64,000 bases of DNA from Pontiellaceae bacterium B1224 (GTDB lineage Bacteria; Verrucomicrobiota; Kiritimatiellia; Kiritimatiellales; Pontiellaceae). Each line of letters starts with the position of its first letter. Position 1 is the stretch's first letter. Shown in pieces: positions 9,684 through 18,225 of this stretch. Under the pieces are notes generated by a model. That model did not search any database. It saw only the letters and a list, made by a program, of their open reading frames with translations, and was not told where the DNA came from. The translations under genes and the position numbers were made by a program. The stretch is from NCBI GenBank assembly GCA_029432815.1, contig JAROBA010000011.1, positions 62,001 to 126,000 of the forward strand, written 5' to 3'.

Positions 9684-10541
9684 CTACTTGGCCGGCAGGT
9701 AACCGTGCTGCGAGAGGAACTCAATACTGTGCTTCATGGTTTCGTTAAAAGCTTCATCGCCATTGCGCTCACGGAAGAACGAACCGTTGAAAAAGCCGTG
9801 GCCTTTGCCTTTGAAGGGGACGAGAATACATTCGTTCCCTGCCTCAGTCATCAGCTGGTCAAACCGTTCTGCGTTTTCGTAGGGCACCGTGGTGTCGGCG
9901 GTTCCGTGAAAAAGCAGGGTGGGGACAATGCCGGGATGGACCTGATGACAGAGCGAAATGTCCTGCTGTTTTTCAAGCGGAATACGGTCAGCGCCAAATC
10001 CTTTGTCTGTGGTATCGAGAACCGGGTTGTAGAGGATCATCAGGTTCGGCACCGAGCTGACGCCCAGGTCATCCGTTTCATCTTCCAAACCTTCAATCAC
10101 GCCCGTTGCTCCGGCAATATGACCGCCCGCCGAACCGCCCGCCGCGATGATTCGGTCTGGATCCACGCCCAGCTCGTCTGCATGTTCGCGGATCCAGCGC
10201 ACGGCGGATTTTGCATCTTTCACACATTCGAACGGAGTGGCACCGTTACGACTCTTAATACGGTAGTCGGCAGAAAACGCGACGATTCCAAGTTCAGCAA
10301 AAGCACGTGCCTGTTGATAGAATTGTTTCGGAGTTCCGGTTTCCCAGCCTCCGCCGAAAAAGAAGACAATCGCCGGGCGTTTGTCCGATGCCTGGAAACC
10401 TTCCGGCTCGAAGACCTGCATCTTCAGTTTAATGCCGTCGATCTCTTTATAGACGACCTCACGATCCGGCTTCATTCCGGAACCGAATGCCAATACTGGG
10501 CACATCACCGCCAGCCATACATACTTCATAAACGTATTCAT
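9684..10541 (-). CDS. Secreted alpha/beta-hydrolase, esterase/lipase type
   Basis: The 285-aa protein has an N-terminal signal sequence. Its oxyanion region is FFFGGGWETG, where most relatives have HGGG. The nucleophile elbow is GGSAGG (Ser about 137), the Asp is in FHGTADTTVPYENAERF and the His in FKGKGHGFF. This matches the BD-FAE / CE10-like family that removes acyl groups from small esters and acetylated sugars. It lies 53 bp upstream of the giant beta-helix gene and downstream of the sulfatase, which fits deacylation of the same polymer. A second ATG four codons in is an alternative start. Confidence 0.83.
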   Translation of the reverse strand: MNTFMKYVWLAVMCPVLAFGSGMKPDREVVYKEIDGIKLKMQVFEPEGFQASDKRPAIVFFFGGGWETGTPKQFYQQARAFAELGIVAFSADYRIKSRNGATPFECVKDAKSAVRWIREHADELGVDPDRIIAAGGSAGGHIAGATGVIEGLEDETDDLGVSSVPNLMILYNPVLDTTDKGFGADRIPLEKQQDISLCHQVHPGIVPTLLFHGTADTTVPYENAERFDQLMTEAGNECILVPFKGKGHGFFNGSFFRERNGDEAFNETMKHSIEFLSQHGYLPAK

Positions 10542-10565
10542 CTCTATTAAACCCAGTTTTTCCGG

Positions 10566-10751
10566 TCAGCCCCACATGGTTGGCATATCAGCCAAATCAT
10601 AGTATGCGATCATATAGGGATGATCATTATCGTATTCTGTCAGCGGCCGGGGATTACTGCATAAGCCCACCTCGCGCACCTCGTCACCAACACGGCCCTA
10701 CCGGCCGTCACCCAACGACCAGCGTAACTCTTCTACCACTTTTTCAATCAA
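10566..10751 (-). pseudogene. Possible decayed coding sequence in frame behind the sulfatase
   Basis: Directly after the TAA of the sulfatase the same frame continues for about 60 codons with a single TAG. It reads LIEKVVEELRWSLGDGR, stop, GRVGDEVREVGLCSNP, then RPLTEYDNDHPYMIAYYDLA and DMPTMWG before a TGA (10568-10566). The ending has protein-like composition. I see no relative of it in the window. It may be a lost C-terminal extension of the sulfatase or the tail of a deleted gene. It could also be chance open frame. Confidence 0.3.
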
Positions 10752-12167
10752 TTACCGATGCTTAATGTTACCCGTTCGGATCTGTTCCAAATCGTTGACC
10801 ATGCCCTGCTGAACATCTTCCCACCATTGGTCAAATTCGCGTGCAAGATGCTGCACAACTTCCGGGTGTTCTGCAGACACATCGTTCGACTCATCGCGGT
10901 CGTTTGCATAGTCATACAGCGCACGCTGTCCCTCCATATCCCAAACCAGTCGGTAGCGCTGATTAAATACCGAGGCGTAGACGAACTTACTGCTCTCCAA
11001 CTCATCGCTGCGCTTCCAGCGACCCACATGAGTAAACAGCAAACGACTTTCAGGAATTCTGGACGGTTTGCCTTGGATGTCCGGCAACAGGCTCATGCCC
11101 TGCACGTTGAGATCCTGAATATTCACACCGCTCAGCTCTGCAAAGGTCGGCAGGATATCCATGGCACTGGCCAGCGTATTATTTTCCGTGTTCGGCTGAG
11201 TGATCCCGGGCCATTGAATCAAAAACGGCACACAGGTTGAACCGCGCCAGGACTGCGTTTTTCCGCCGCGGAACCCGGCATTGTATAAGGCGCTTTCCTT
11301 CAACGTTCCATCGAGATTGATCCCTGCACCTTTTGGGCCGGAAATAGCGTGGCCATTATCGGTCATAAAAATCAGGATGGTTTCGCGGGAGTCGGTTCGG
11401 TTCTCCATCCACTCCATGAGCCGGCCCATGTTTTCGTCCACGGCTGAAATCATGGCATAGTAGGTTTTTTCTTTTTCACTCAAGGGCGCATCGGCATAGA
11501 GATCGATCAGGCGCTGAGGAGCGGCCAAGGGAACGTGCGGAATACTGGTCGCCAGATACGCAAAAAACGGCTGATCGTCCGAACAGGAGTCCATCCATTC
11601 CATGCCTACGTCAAACACCACATCCCCGCAGTAGCCGGCATACTGCTGTTCGTCTCCGTTATGAGACAGCTTGGGATCGAACCGGGGGGATAACTGATTA
11701 TAGGTATAGATCGCCGTATCAAATCCCCGCTCATAGGGTGCCAACGGCTTTCCCGTTAAACCGGTTTTATGCTTCGGTGAAGAGAGATGCCACTTGCCAA
11801 ACATTCCGGTTTGATAACCACCTCGCTTGAGGATTTCCGGCAACAGCGTGATGTCATCGCGCAAATTTTCGCGGTCCAAAATCGTATGGGTCACTCCAAC
11901 CGAAAACTCATGCTTTCCGCTCATGAGTTGCGCTCGTGTGGGCGCACAGGTGGGCGCGGCATTAAAATTGGTGAACCGAAGGCTCTGACTTGCCAGCTTA
12001 TCCAGATGCGGCGTCTTAATGATTTCATTGCCGCTCATTCCCAGCTCGCCCCAGGACATATCATCGGTCAGCACAAAAATAATATTCGGCTTTTCCGATT
12101 TTGCCCAAGCCATTCCGGCGGCACTCATCAAACAGGCTAACAGGGTGGTTGTTACTTTATTCATCAT
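10752..12167 (-). CDS. Secreted sulfatase, formylglycine-dependent (S1 family)
   Basis: The 471-aa protein starts with a signal peptide (MMNKVTTTLLACLMSAAGMA). NIIFVLTDDMSWGELGMSG supplies the metal-binding Asp pair. The TCAPTRAQLMSG motif (C-x-P-x-R, Cys about 74) is the site of conversion to formylglycine by a maturase that is not in this window. GKWHLSS and MTDNGH supply further conserved blocks. The product ends with FDQWWEDV and a short tail. It would hydrolyse sulfate esters of a polysaccharide outside the cytoplasm. The ATG overlaps (ATGA) the stop of an upstream gene remnant, suggesting it once sat behind a relative of the 777-aa gene. Subfamily cannot be assigned by eye. Confidence 0.93.
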   Translation of the reverse strand: MMNKVTTTLLACLMSAAGMAWAKSEKPNIIFVLTDDMSWGELGMSGNEIIKTPHLDKLASQSLRFTNFNAAPTCAPTRAQLMSGKHEFSVGVTHTILDRENLRDDITLLPEILKRGGYQTGMFGKWHLSSPKHKTGLTGKPLAPYERGFDTAIYTYNQLSPRFDPKLSHNGDEQQYAGYCGDVVFDVGMEWMDSCSDDQPFFAYLATSIPHVPLAAPQRLIDLYADAPLSEKEKTYYAMISAVDENMGRLMEWMENRTDSRETILIFMTDNGHAISGPKGAGINLDGTLKESALYNAGFRGGKTQSWRGSTCVPFLIQWPGITQPNTENNTLASAMDILPTFAELSGVNIQDLNVQGMSLLPDIQGKPSRIPESRLLFTHVGRWKRSDELESSKFVYASVFNQRYRLVWDMEGQRALYDYANDRDESNDVSAEHPEVVQHLAREFDQWWEDVQQGMVNDLEQIRTGNIKHR

Positions 12168-12337
12168 CCTTCTCTTTCTACCTTATCTCTATAAAACACA
12201 AACGTCCGTTTCGGTCCGATACGGATATCGACATTATCGCATGTCTGACCCGAAACAAGCTCCTTGGCGCCTATAAAACCTGGAGGAAAACTCAATGGAA
12301 AGCCTTTGTAATCACTCAAAAAAATAGCCTTAATGAC
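12164..12337 (-). pseudogene. C-terminal remnant of a relative of the 777-aa secreted protein
   Basis: The minus strand reads KAIFLSDYKGFPLSFPPG, FIGAKELVSGQTCDNVDI, then RIGPKRTFVFYRDKVEREG and a TGA that overlaps the sulfatase start. The intact gene at 472-2805 ends with FVGAKDLVSGQTC, three spaced residues, and TIVFFREQKL. The match is clear over about 40 residues. A TGA just upstream and the lack of any further homologous frame show that only the 3-prime end is left. The rest of the gene seems to have been deleted before the esterase at 12458. Confidence 0.75.
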
Positions 12338-12457
12338 TCATAAGAAAACACCACACACGAGGTTACTTTGTCAACTCCGCCGAGCGTTTTCCGAATACAA
12401 AAAGACGGTAAATCAACCAGCAACAGCCCCTGCTAAATCATACAATTACATACTGTT

Positions 12458-14842
12458 CTACTGCAGGTTGACTCGATAAAACCCCGCAGCGGGCTCTTCT
12501 TCCGGTTCAATCACCGCATCGGATTTTCCATACAGCGTAATATCGTCAAACCGGATGCCATGCCGGTAATCGGGTGTACCGTAGAGATAGAAGGTCCAGG
12601 TCACGATGTTGGAACTGGAGAAATCGTCAAAATCCACGTCTATCAACTCGACCGAAGCATTATCCTCAGCCATGGAATAGCTTTGCAGAATAAATGTTTC
12701 AGTAGTTCCGGTCGTATAGCTGACGTCGACTTTTCCGCCCGATGAAGCCTGGTCGGTATAAAACGAGAGCGAACTATAATCTACTGAGCTTCCTTCCGGA
12801 TCGATCGTAAAGGCGAACCAGTCTCCGGCTGTGGCGGCCGCGCTCTGGCTGGCCACATTGACATCCGCAAGGTTGAAGCCGGGGGAGCCGGAGGCACTCG
12901 CATCAAAAAGACCGTTCCCCAAAACATATGACGAAGAGCCGCCGCCGCTCAACGATCCGCCCTGGAACATCCGGGACGCCGTGGTGCCCGCCTCGGTATC
13001 GACTGAATCAAAGGCTTCCGTATTAAAGTCGCCGTTCCCCCCGGTTTCGGCATCGTATAGCGCCAATACAACCGGAGCAGATGTCGTCGCCGTACCATGC
13101 AGCGTGATGTCATCGAAACGGGTTCCATGCGAGCTGGCCGGCGCACCGTAAATATAGAAGGTCCATACCACATCCTCACTACTGGAAAAGTCGGAAAAAT
13201 CAACCGACATCAACTCGACATCAACATTATTAGTCGGCGGCTCATAGTTTTGGATAATGAACGTTTCTGTGCCCCCCAGGGTGTAGCTGATATCCACGTT
13301 CGCGCCGCTTGATGTCTGATCCGTATAGAACGAGAGTGATTCATAGTTAGCGGTATATCCGTTCGACTGAAGGGTGAATGAAAACCAGTCGCCCGCAGCG
13401 GCCGCCGCGCTCTGGCTGGTCAGGTTGACATTCGCCAGGTTAAAACCCGGAGCCCCGGAGTCGCTGGTGTCGAAAAGATCCCGGTTAAGGATCATATCAC
13501 CGGCGCCGCCGCCATCCAGAGATCCTCCCTGAGACAATCGGGTCGCTGTGGTTTGGGGCTCCGTATCAACCGAGTCGAAAGCCTCATTGTCAAAATTGCC
13601 ATCGGTACCGACTTCGGCATCGTATAACGCCAACACATTGGAAATAACAACTCCTGGATTTTCAACCGAACTGAGCTCATATGACCATACCGTATTCGTC
13701 CCGGTTGCCGCTGCCGGATATGCATCTTCGAGTTTGGTCCATTCCGACAAATCGACACTGTGATCCACTCTATAGCTGTTTTCGGCCTTGCTAGGCCAGT
13801 TCAGTGTCACTTCATTGCTGGCAACCACAATACTGTTCACTTTGAACACGGAGTTTGAATTGAGCGGATCGGTTCCTGCACGATATTCAAAACCATCTTT
13901 CTGGCCGTCTCCATCCGAATCGGGATTGCCGGGGTCGGTACCCAGTGTGGTTTCCTGATCAGCCGAAAGCCCGTCATAATCGGTATCCAGCGCTTCCAGC
14001 TGAATCATGACCGCCGCATGCTCTGCCCCCAGCTTTGCCTGCCCCAGGCCGTCAAAATGAATCGTTGCTTCGGCAAAAACCTGACAGCCGTCCGAATTGG
14101 CAAAGCCGGCTCCGTCGACATTTGCGGCCACGGTTTCCTGTGCGAGACGCACCTTTCCTGAACCGGTGGAAACATCATAAACATCCATAGTCTGGTTCGA
14201 AGAAAGTCCTCCTATCACGAATGGCAGGCTGCAGCCGTCAAACAGGTCGCGTCGAACGCGGGAGATCAGCAACGTCAGGTTTTCTTCATAGGCGGCAGCC
14301 GGTCCGGTCCCGCGGTCATGTTCCCCCTGTTGCCAGAGCATGCCGATCATTTCATAGGTATGCCCCTCTGCATCCAGGTCGGCCAACGCCGCATCGATGG
14401 TTTCTAAAAAGGTTGGATACCGTGTGCCGGTAGGCGACCACTCTTCATAGAGCGTGCTCCCGCCGTGCGTATATTTAATGATGGCAATATGATCGTCAGG
14501 GAACGCCTGAGCCATGTCATAGCCAAAGGCCAGCTCAGGACCGAACTCCGGCGAATTAACCGGACTGGTTCTTCCATGACCGGAGCCCGGAGCGAGACTT
14601 ACCCAGGTATCCTCCGGAAGTGTATTATTCGAGGCATCCAGCGTTTTATGATAATAGAACAGAATATTGGTGTGCGTCTGATTCAGATGGGCCAGCTCGC
14701 CCGTCAGTTGCGCGGCATCGCCCCGCCCCGTTCCATTCGACTGTCCGCCGATCAAATAAACCTTGTAGTGTTCCGCTGTACAAACTCCAAGCAATGAGGC
14801 CCACACAATCATGGCCCATATTCTAGTCATCTGACATTTCAT
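12458..14842 (-). CDS. Secreted SGNH-type carbohydrate esterase with duplicated C-terminal beta-domain
   Basis: I chose the start MKCQMTRIWAMIVWASLLGV (794 aa) because it begins a signal peptide; the longer frame does not. The esterase domain follows at once (HYKVYLIGGQSNGTGRG, Ser about 35; MLWQQGEHDRGTG; TIHFDGLGQAKLG with the probable His). A calcium-type thrombospondin-3-like segment follows (DTDYDGLSADQETTLGTDP). Then comes a small beta-module (VTLNWPSKAENSYRVDHSVD) and two tandem copies of a domain of about 165 aa that starts VLALYDAE and ends RFDDITLxG. The C-terminus is AGFYRVNLQ. The 24107-25939 product has the same architecture with a single copy. It probably removes acetyl groups from a polymer while tethered or bound through the repeated domain. 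Confidence 0.82.
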   Translation of the reverse strand: MKCQMTRIWAMIVWASLLGVCTAEHYKVYLIGGQSNGTGRGDAAQLTGELAHLNQTHTNILFYYHKTLDASNNTLPEDTWVSLAPGSGHGRTSPVNSPEFGPELAFGYDMAQAFPDDHIAIIKYTHGGSTLYEEWSPTGTRYPTFLETIDAALADLDAEGHTYEMIGMLWQQGEHDRGTGPAAAYEENLTLLISRVRRDLFDGCSLPFVIGGLSSNQTMDVYDVSTGSGKVRLAQETVAANVDGAGFANSDGCQVFAEATIHFDGLGQAKLGAEHAAVMIQLEALDTDYDGLSADQETTLGTDPGNPDSDGDGQKDGFEYRAGTDPLNSNSVFKVNSIVVASNEVTLNWPSKAENSYRVDHSVDLSEWTKLEDAYPAAATGTNTVWSYELSSVENPGVVISNVLALYDAEVGTDGNFDNEAFDSVDTEPQTTATRLSQGGSLDGGGAGDMILNRDLFDTSDSGAPGFNLANVNLTSQSAAAAAGDWFSFTLQSNGYTANYESLSFYTDQTSSGANVDISYTLGGTETFIIQNYEPPTNNVDVELMSVDFSDFSSSEDVVWTFYIYGAPASSHGTRFDDITLHGTATTSAPVVLALYDAETGGNGDFNTEAFDSVDTEAGTTASRMFQGGSLSGGGSSSYVLGNGLFDASASGSPGFNLADVNVASQSAAATAGDWFAFTIDPEGSSVDYSSLSFYTDQASSGGKVDVSYTTGTTETFILQSYSMAEDNASVELIDVDFDDFSSSNIVTWTFYLYGTPDYRHGIRFDDITLYGKSDAVIEPEEEPAAGFYRVNLQ

Positions 14843-14923
14843 GATTCTTATCCCAGCCTTCACACCTTGTCCTGAACCCGACTTTTCCCAACTCATATTC
14901 CGCAACCTCAATAAACTAAAACA

Positions 14924-14952
14924 GCGGGCTCTGCCGAACTGACAGAGCCCGC
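14924..14952 (-). terminator. Intrinsic terminator behind the 14981-15658 gene
   Basis: A perfect 10-bp stem (GCGGGCTCTG / CAGAGCCCGC) with a 9-nt loop is followed, on the minus strand, by TGTTTTAGTTTATT. Confidence 0.75.
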
Positions 14953-14980
14953 CACACACATCACAGGAGCATGCGATGAG

Positions 14981-15658
14981 TTAAATCATGAAACGCCGGC
15001 GGATAAAGAGAATAGCTCCACCGAAAGCGCCAAGCAGCCCCAGCGTAGCCGGCTCCGGGATCGCCGTCAGCGTACTGGCCCCATTCGTAGCGCCTGTGAA
15101 GTCGAAATTCTGTTCGAAGGTTCCGACCTGGACCCCGTCCTTGGTGAGCGCTCCTTCATTCCACAGCATCTCGTACAATGTGAGAGAGTTAGCTGCACCA
15201 GCAGTTCTGCTAGTTACACCATCTCTAGTCCAATTTGTACCATTCGCCCGAATTCCCCACGATCCGCCACTAATGATCATCTGCGCACCTTCAGACATAT
15301 CGATCGCAACAAGACCCGTATTGGTATCAGCAAGCCATACACCACCGACCCACATTTTGCCAAAGGTCAAAGATCCGTCCGAACCGATATTCAACTGGAC
15401 ATCCTGTAACGTATTATTGTTTCCACTGACTCCACCTAACTGAACTTCGTTGTCGTCACCGGCAATCCAGGCTCCATTAATATTAAGCGTTGCCACGGCA
15501 TTATCAGCAATTGACACTGCGGCACCGTTGGTGGTGTATGTTACGTCACCGGCATCCAGTGTGAACGTTCCACCACTGGACAGATCCGGAAACGGGATTA
15601 CTGCAGCTTGAGTTGCTCCGACGGCAAGTAATGCCGCCCCTAGTAGTATCTTTTTCAT
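14981..15658 (-). CDS. PEP-CTERM secreted protein
   Basis: The 225-aa product has a signal peptide (MKKILLGAALLAVGATQAA) with AAGGAG about 6 nt upstream of the ATG. A Gly/Asn-rich beta-domain follows (FTLDAGDVTYTTNG; GGSWGIRANGTNWTRDG). The C-terminus is a textbook PEP-CTERM signal: IPEPATLGLLGAFGG, a hydrophobic stretch, then FIRRRFMI. Such proteins are sorted to the cell exterior and processed by an exosortase, which is not in this window. The N-terminal ~195 residues are about three-quarters identical to the next gene upstream (15763-17835), where the PEP-CTERM tail is replaced by other domains. The role is unknown; an extracellular matrix or surface function is typical. Confidence 0.85.
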   Translation of the reverse strand: MKKILLGAALLAVGATQAAVIPFPDLSSGGTFTLDAGDVTYTTNGAAVSIADNAVATLNINGAWIAGDDNEVQLGGVSGNNNTLQDVQLNIGSDGSLTFGKMWVGGVWLADTNTGLVAIDMSEGAQMIISGGSWGIRANGTNWTRDGVTSRTAGAANSLTLYEMLWNEGALTKDGVQVGTFEQNFDFTGATNGASTLTAIPEPATLGLLGAFGGAILFIRRRFMI

Positions 15659-15676
15659 GTTTTCTCCTTATGTTTT

Positions 15677-15698
15677 CCCGCCGGATCTTCCGGACGGG
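15677..15698 (-). promoter_or_regulatory. Hairpin in the leader of the PEP-CTERM gene
   Basis: CCCG-CCGGA / TCCGG-A-CGGG forms a 9-bp stem with a 3-nt loop, just upstream of the AAGGAG ribosome site. No T-run follows, so an mRNA-stabilising or translation-control role is more likely than termination. Confidence 0.4.
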
Positions 15699-15715
15699 CT
15701 TTAAATTAAGAAATC

Positions 15716-15742
15716 CCCCGCCACGCATGGATGGTGGCGGGG
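15716..15742 (-). terminator. Probable intrinsic terminator behind the 15763-17835 gene
   Basis: CCCCGCCAC / GTGGCGGGG 9-bp stem with a 9-nt loop, followed on the minus strand by GATTTCTTAATTT. Confidence 0.65.
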
Positions 15743-15762
15743 ATATCGCTTCCTACACCGTG

Positions 15763-17835
15763 TTAGTAGGCCTCGATCTGGAAGAACTCTGCCATTCCTC
15801 CCGAAGGCGTCACATTGGTCGTGGTCGTGGTTCCCGCACCCGGAACCGCGGCAATATTCGTGGACCAGCCCCCAAAGGCCAGATCCGTCCTGCTGAGGAC
15901 ATTGTAGTCAAAGCCCGGCTCGGAGTCCCACGACAGGCTAACCGTTGAGCCATCGCTGCTGACCGATGTGATGTTCGGCACCACAAGAGGTACGCCCTGA
16001 ATTTGCTCAACGACCACGCGATCAATGGACATCGCAAGGTTGGGGCTTTCGCATTGGTTAAGAGCGAATACGTGCCCGGTGTCCACCGTGTTGGTGATGG
16101 AGGATGCGGCGTGCGTACCCGAGAAACTAATCGCGGATCCACCGCCGTAGGTATCACCAAGAATATCCAGTGACCATCCGGAAGCCGTCACAACCATCTC
16201 GATATCGAGTACAACATTGCTGGAGACTTCAGCATCTGTAAGCAAGAGGTTATCGAACGTCCAATTGGCCAGAGTCGTCTTAACGTTCGCCGCACTGTTA
16301 TAGAAGAAAGTGCTGGTTCCGGCAGGATTACCCGACAGTTGACCGAAGCCAAACTCGAGATAAAAGCCTTCCTCGGGATTATCACCCTCGTCTCCTGCCC
16401 CGGCATTATCCCTGATGCCAATATACGTCCTGGAGGATGACCCGTCGCCGCTATCGTCGGCCGAGAAGGCAAAGTTGACCCCTTCAAACACATACGAAGC
16501 ACCGTACTCAGTCACGGTATCGGCAGTCTCCCTGGAAGATATTCTGGTGCGGCGAGCACCATTCATGGGCGAGTCGAGGGTCACGGTTCCATTGGTCTCC
16601 ACGATAATTCCACCAGTCTGTGTACCAGACACGAAGCCTGTGCCGATTCCCAACGTGTTCTCTCCGATATTCCCATCGTCGAAGTCGTCATCAATCTGAA
16701 TACCGTAATCGATAGACGCAACCGTAATGTCCACAGAATTGCTGCCCAAGTTCCCTTGGTCATCCTCGATCGTAAGCCAGGCGGTGTAGTCGCCGACCAC
16801 CGTATAGGTGTTGGTGGCAAAGGGCCCAGTAGCCGAATTACCATCACCAAACGTCCAAGAATAACTGGTAACGGCTCCGTAAACTGACGTACTGGTGGTT
16901 CCATCAAAAATGACCCCTAGAGGAGCATAGTTGCTATCCTGGGTCGTCGTAATATTAGCCACTACGGCAGGATCAACCGTAATTACCACGGAATTGCTGG
17001 CCGTGTTCCCCAGGTCATCCATGATCGTAAGCCAGGCGGTGTAGTTGCCGGCAACCGTGTATGTGTTGGAGGCCAGCACGCCACTGCCTGTATTGCCATC
17101 GCCAAACACCCAATTATAATCAGTTATGGTTCCTGCAGCCCTACTTTCGGTCCCATCAAATATGACCTCAAGAGGATCAAAACCAGTGGTTACGGAAGGC
17201 GTAATGAGTGCCGCCGTATCCGGTGGAGAAATCGCGGTCAGTACGCTAGCCCCATCCAGAGCGCCTGTGAACTCGAAATTATCGTCGAAGGTTCCGACCT
17301 GGACCCCGTCCTTGGTGAGCGCTCCTTCATTCCACAGCATCTGGTACAATGTGAGAGAGTTAGCTGCACCACCAGTTGTGTTGTTAATACCATCCCTAGT
17401 CCAGGTGGTACCGTTTACCCGGATTCCCCACGATCCGCCACTAATGATCAGCTGCGCACCTTCTGCCATATCGATCGCAACAAGACCCGTATTGGCATCA
17501 GCAGCCCATACACCACCAACCCACATTTTGCCAAAGGTAAAAGATCCGTCCGAACCGATATTCAGCTGGACGTCCTGCAACGGGTCATCTTTACCGCTTA
17601 CTCCACCTAACTGAACTTCATTGGCGTCGCCGGCAATCCAGTCCCCATTAATATTAAGCGTTGCCACAGCATTATCAGCAATCGGCACGGCAGCGGTACC
17701 GTTGGTGGTGTAAGTTACGTCACCCGCATCCAATGTAAAGTCACCTCCGTTGCTCAAGTTCGGAAACTCGACAACAGCGGCACTTGCCGCTCCGGCTGCA
17801 AACACAGCAACTCCTACCAGTATACTTTTTTTCAT
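15763..17835 (-). CDS. Secreted PKD-repeat protein, paralogue of the neighbouring PEP-CTERM protein
   Basis: I chose MKKSILVGVAVFAAGAASAA as the start (690 aa), with GGAG about 8 nt upstream. Residues 1-200 match the neighbouring PEP-CTERM protein (TFGKMWVGGVWAADANTGL; MLWNEGALTKDGVQVGTF). Two PKD domains follow (DYNWVFGDGNTGSG and SYSWTFGDGNSATG), which usually act as extracellular spacers or binding modules. After them comes a concanavalin-like region (VFEGVNFAFSADDSGDGSS; YLEFGFGQLSGNPAG). The C-terminal ~75 residues (LSWDSEPGFDYNVLSRTDL, GGWSTNIAA, FFQIEAY) are a module shared with the 31573 and 39284 products. It carries no PEP-CTERM tail. No enzymatic residues were seen, so an adhesion or substrate-binding role is the best guess. 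Confidence 0.75.
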   Translation of the reverse strand: MKKSILVGVAVFAAGAASAAVVEFPNLSNGGDFTLDAGDVTYTTNGTAAVPIADNAVATLNINGDWIAGDANEVQLGGVSGKDDPLQDVQLNIGSDGSFTFGKMWVGGVWAADANTGLVAIDMAEGAQLIISGGSWGIRVNGTTWTRDGINNTTGGAANSLTLYQMLWNEGALTKDGVQVGTFDDNFEFTGALDGASVLTAISPPDTAALITPSVTTGFDPLEVIFDGTESRAAGTITDYNWVFGDGNTGSGVLASNTYTVAGNYTAWLTIMDDLGNTASNSVVITVDPAVVANITTTQDSNYAPLGVIFDGTTSTSVYGAVTSYSWTFGDGNSATGPFATNTYTVVGDYTAWLTIEDDQGNLGSNSVDITVASIDYGIQIDDDFDDGNIGENTLGIGTGFVSGTQTGGIIVETNGTVTLDSPMNGARRTRISSRETADTVTEYGASYVFEGVNFAFSADDSGDGSSSRTYIGIRDNAGAGDEGDNPEEGFYLEFGFGQLSGNPAGTSTFFYNSAANVKTTLANWTFDNLLLTDAEVSSNVVLDIEMVVTASGWSLDILGDTYGGGSAISFSGTHAASSITNTVDTGHVFALNQCESPNLAMSIDRVVVEQIQGVPLVVPNITSVSSDGSTVSLSWDSEPGFDYNVLSRTDLAFGGWSTNIAAVPGAGTTTTTNVTPSGGMAEFFQIEAY

Positions 17836-18225
17836 CCTTATCTCCATTTTTGAACCACAGAAAACCTGTGATGGTCAAATGCTGGCAACTTTTGCCGGCA
17901 AAATTACTATTTTTACACACCCGTTTCGTAGAACCCCGTTTCCGAACCGTTGATAGCGATGAGATACAAAACTAGACTGCCTCCGCCCGGAATATTCAGA
18001 GACGACACCGAATACGGTTATGCGAAAGAACATCCTTGCGACTATATCGTGCTATATAGGTTCATTAGTAAGGAATAACGCACTTGGGACAGTCGTCGGC
18101 CTTTTTTTTCAAAAAACCTGCGAAACAAGAGAGAAGGACGCAAAAAAGCGGTGATCCCTTAGACGATCACCGCATGAAAATGGGGGAAACAACCTGATGA
18201 TTTACGTAAAAATCACCTGTTAAAC
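17836..18225. other. 390-bp intergenic region
   Basis: No gene is seen. It holds a perfect 14-bp palindrome, TTTTGCCGGCAAAA (17890-17903), a CACAG/CTGTG inverted repeat next to it, and the terminator of the kinase gene near its right end. The promoter of the PKD-repeat gene should lie in its left half, but no convincing -35/-10 pair could be chosen. Confidence 0.5.
18141..18173 (-). terminator. Intrinsic terminator of the sigma-kinase operon
   Basis: GCGGTGATC / GATCACCGC 9-bp stem with an 8-nt loop and a run of six T on the minus strand, about 50 bp after the kinase stop. Confidence 0.85.

Noticed and set aside
10083-10403. Two further palindrome-like sites (about 10083 and 10389)
   Set aside because: Three or more mismatches each; may be decayed copies but not counted.
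13000-13650. Repeated DNA suggesting a mobile element
   Set aside because: It is the internal duplication of a protein domain within one frame; no inverted ends or transposase.
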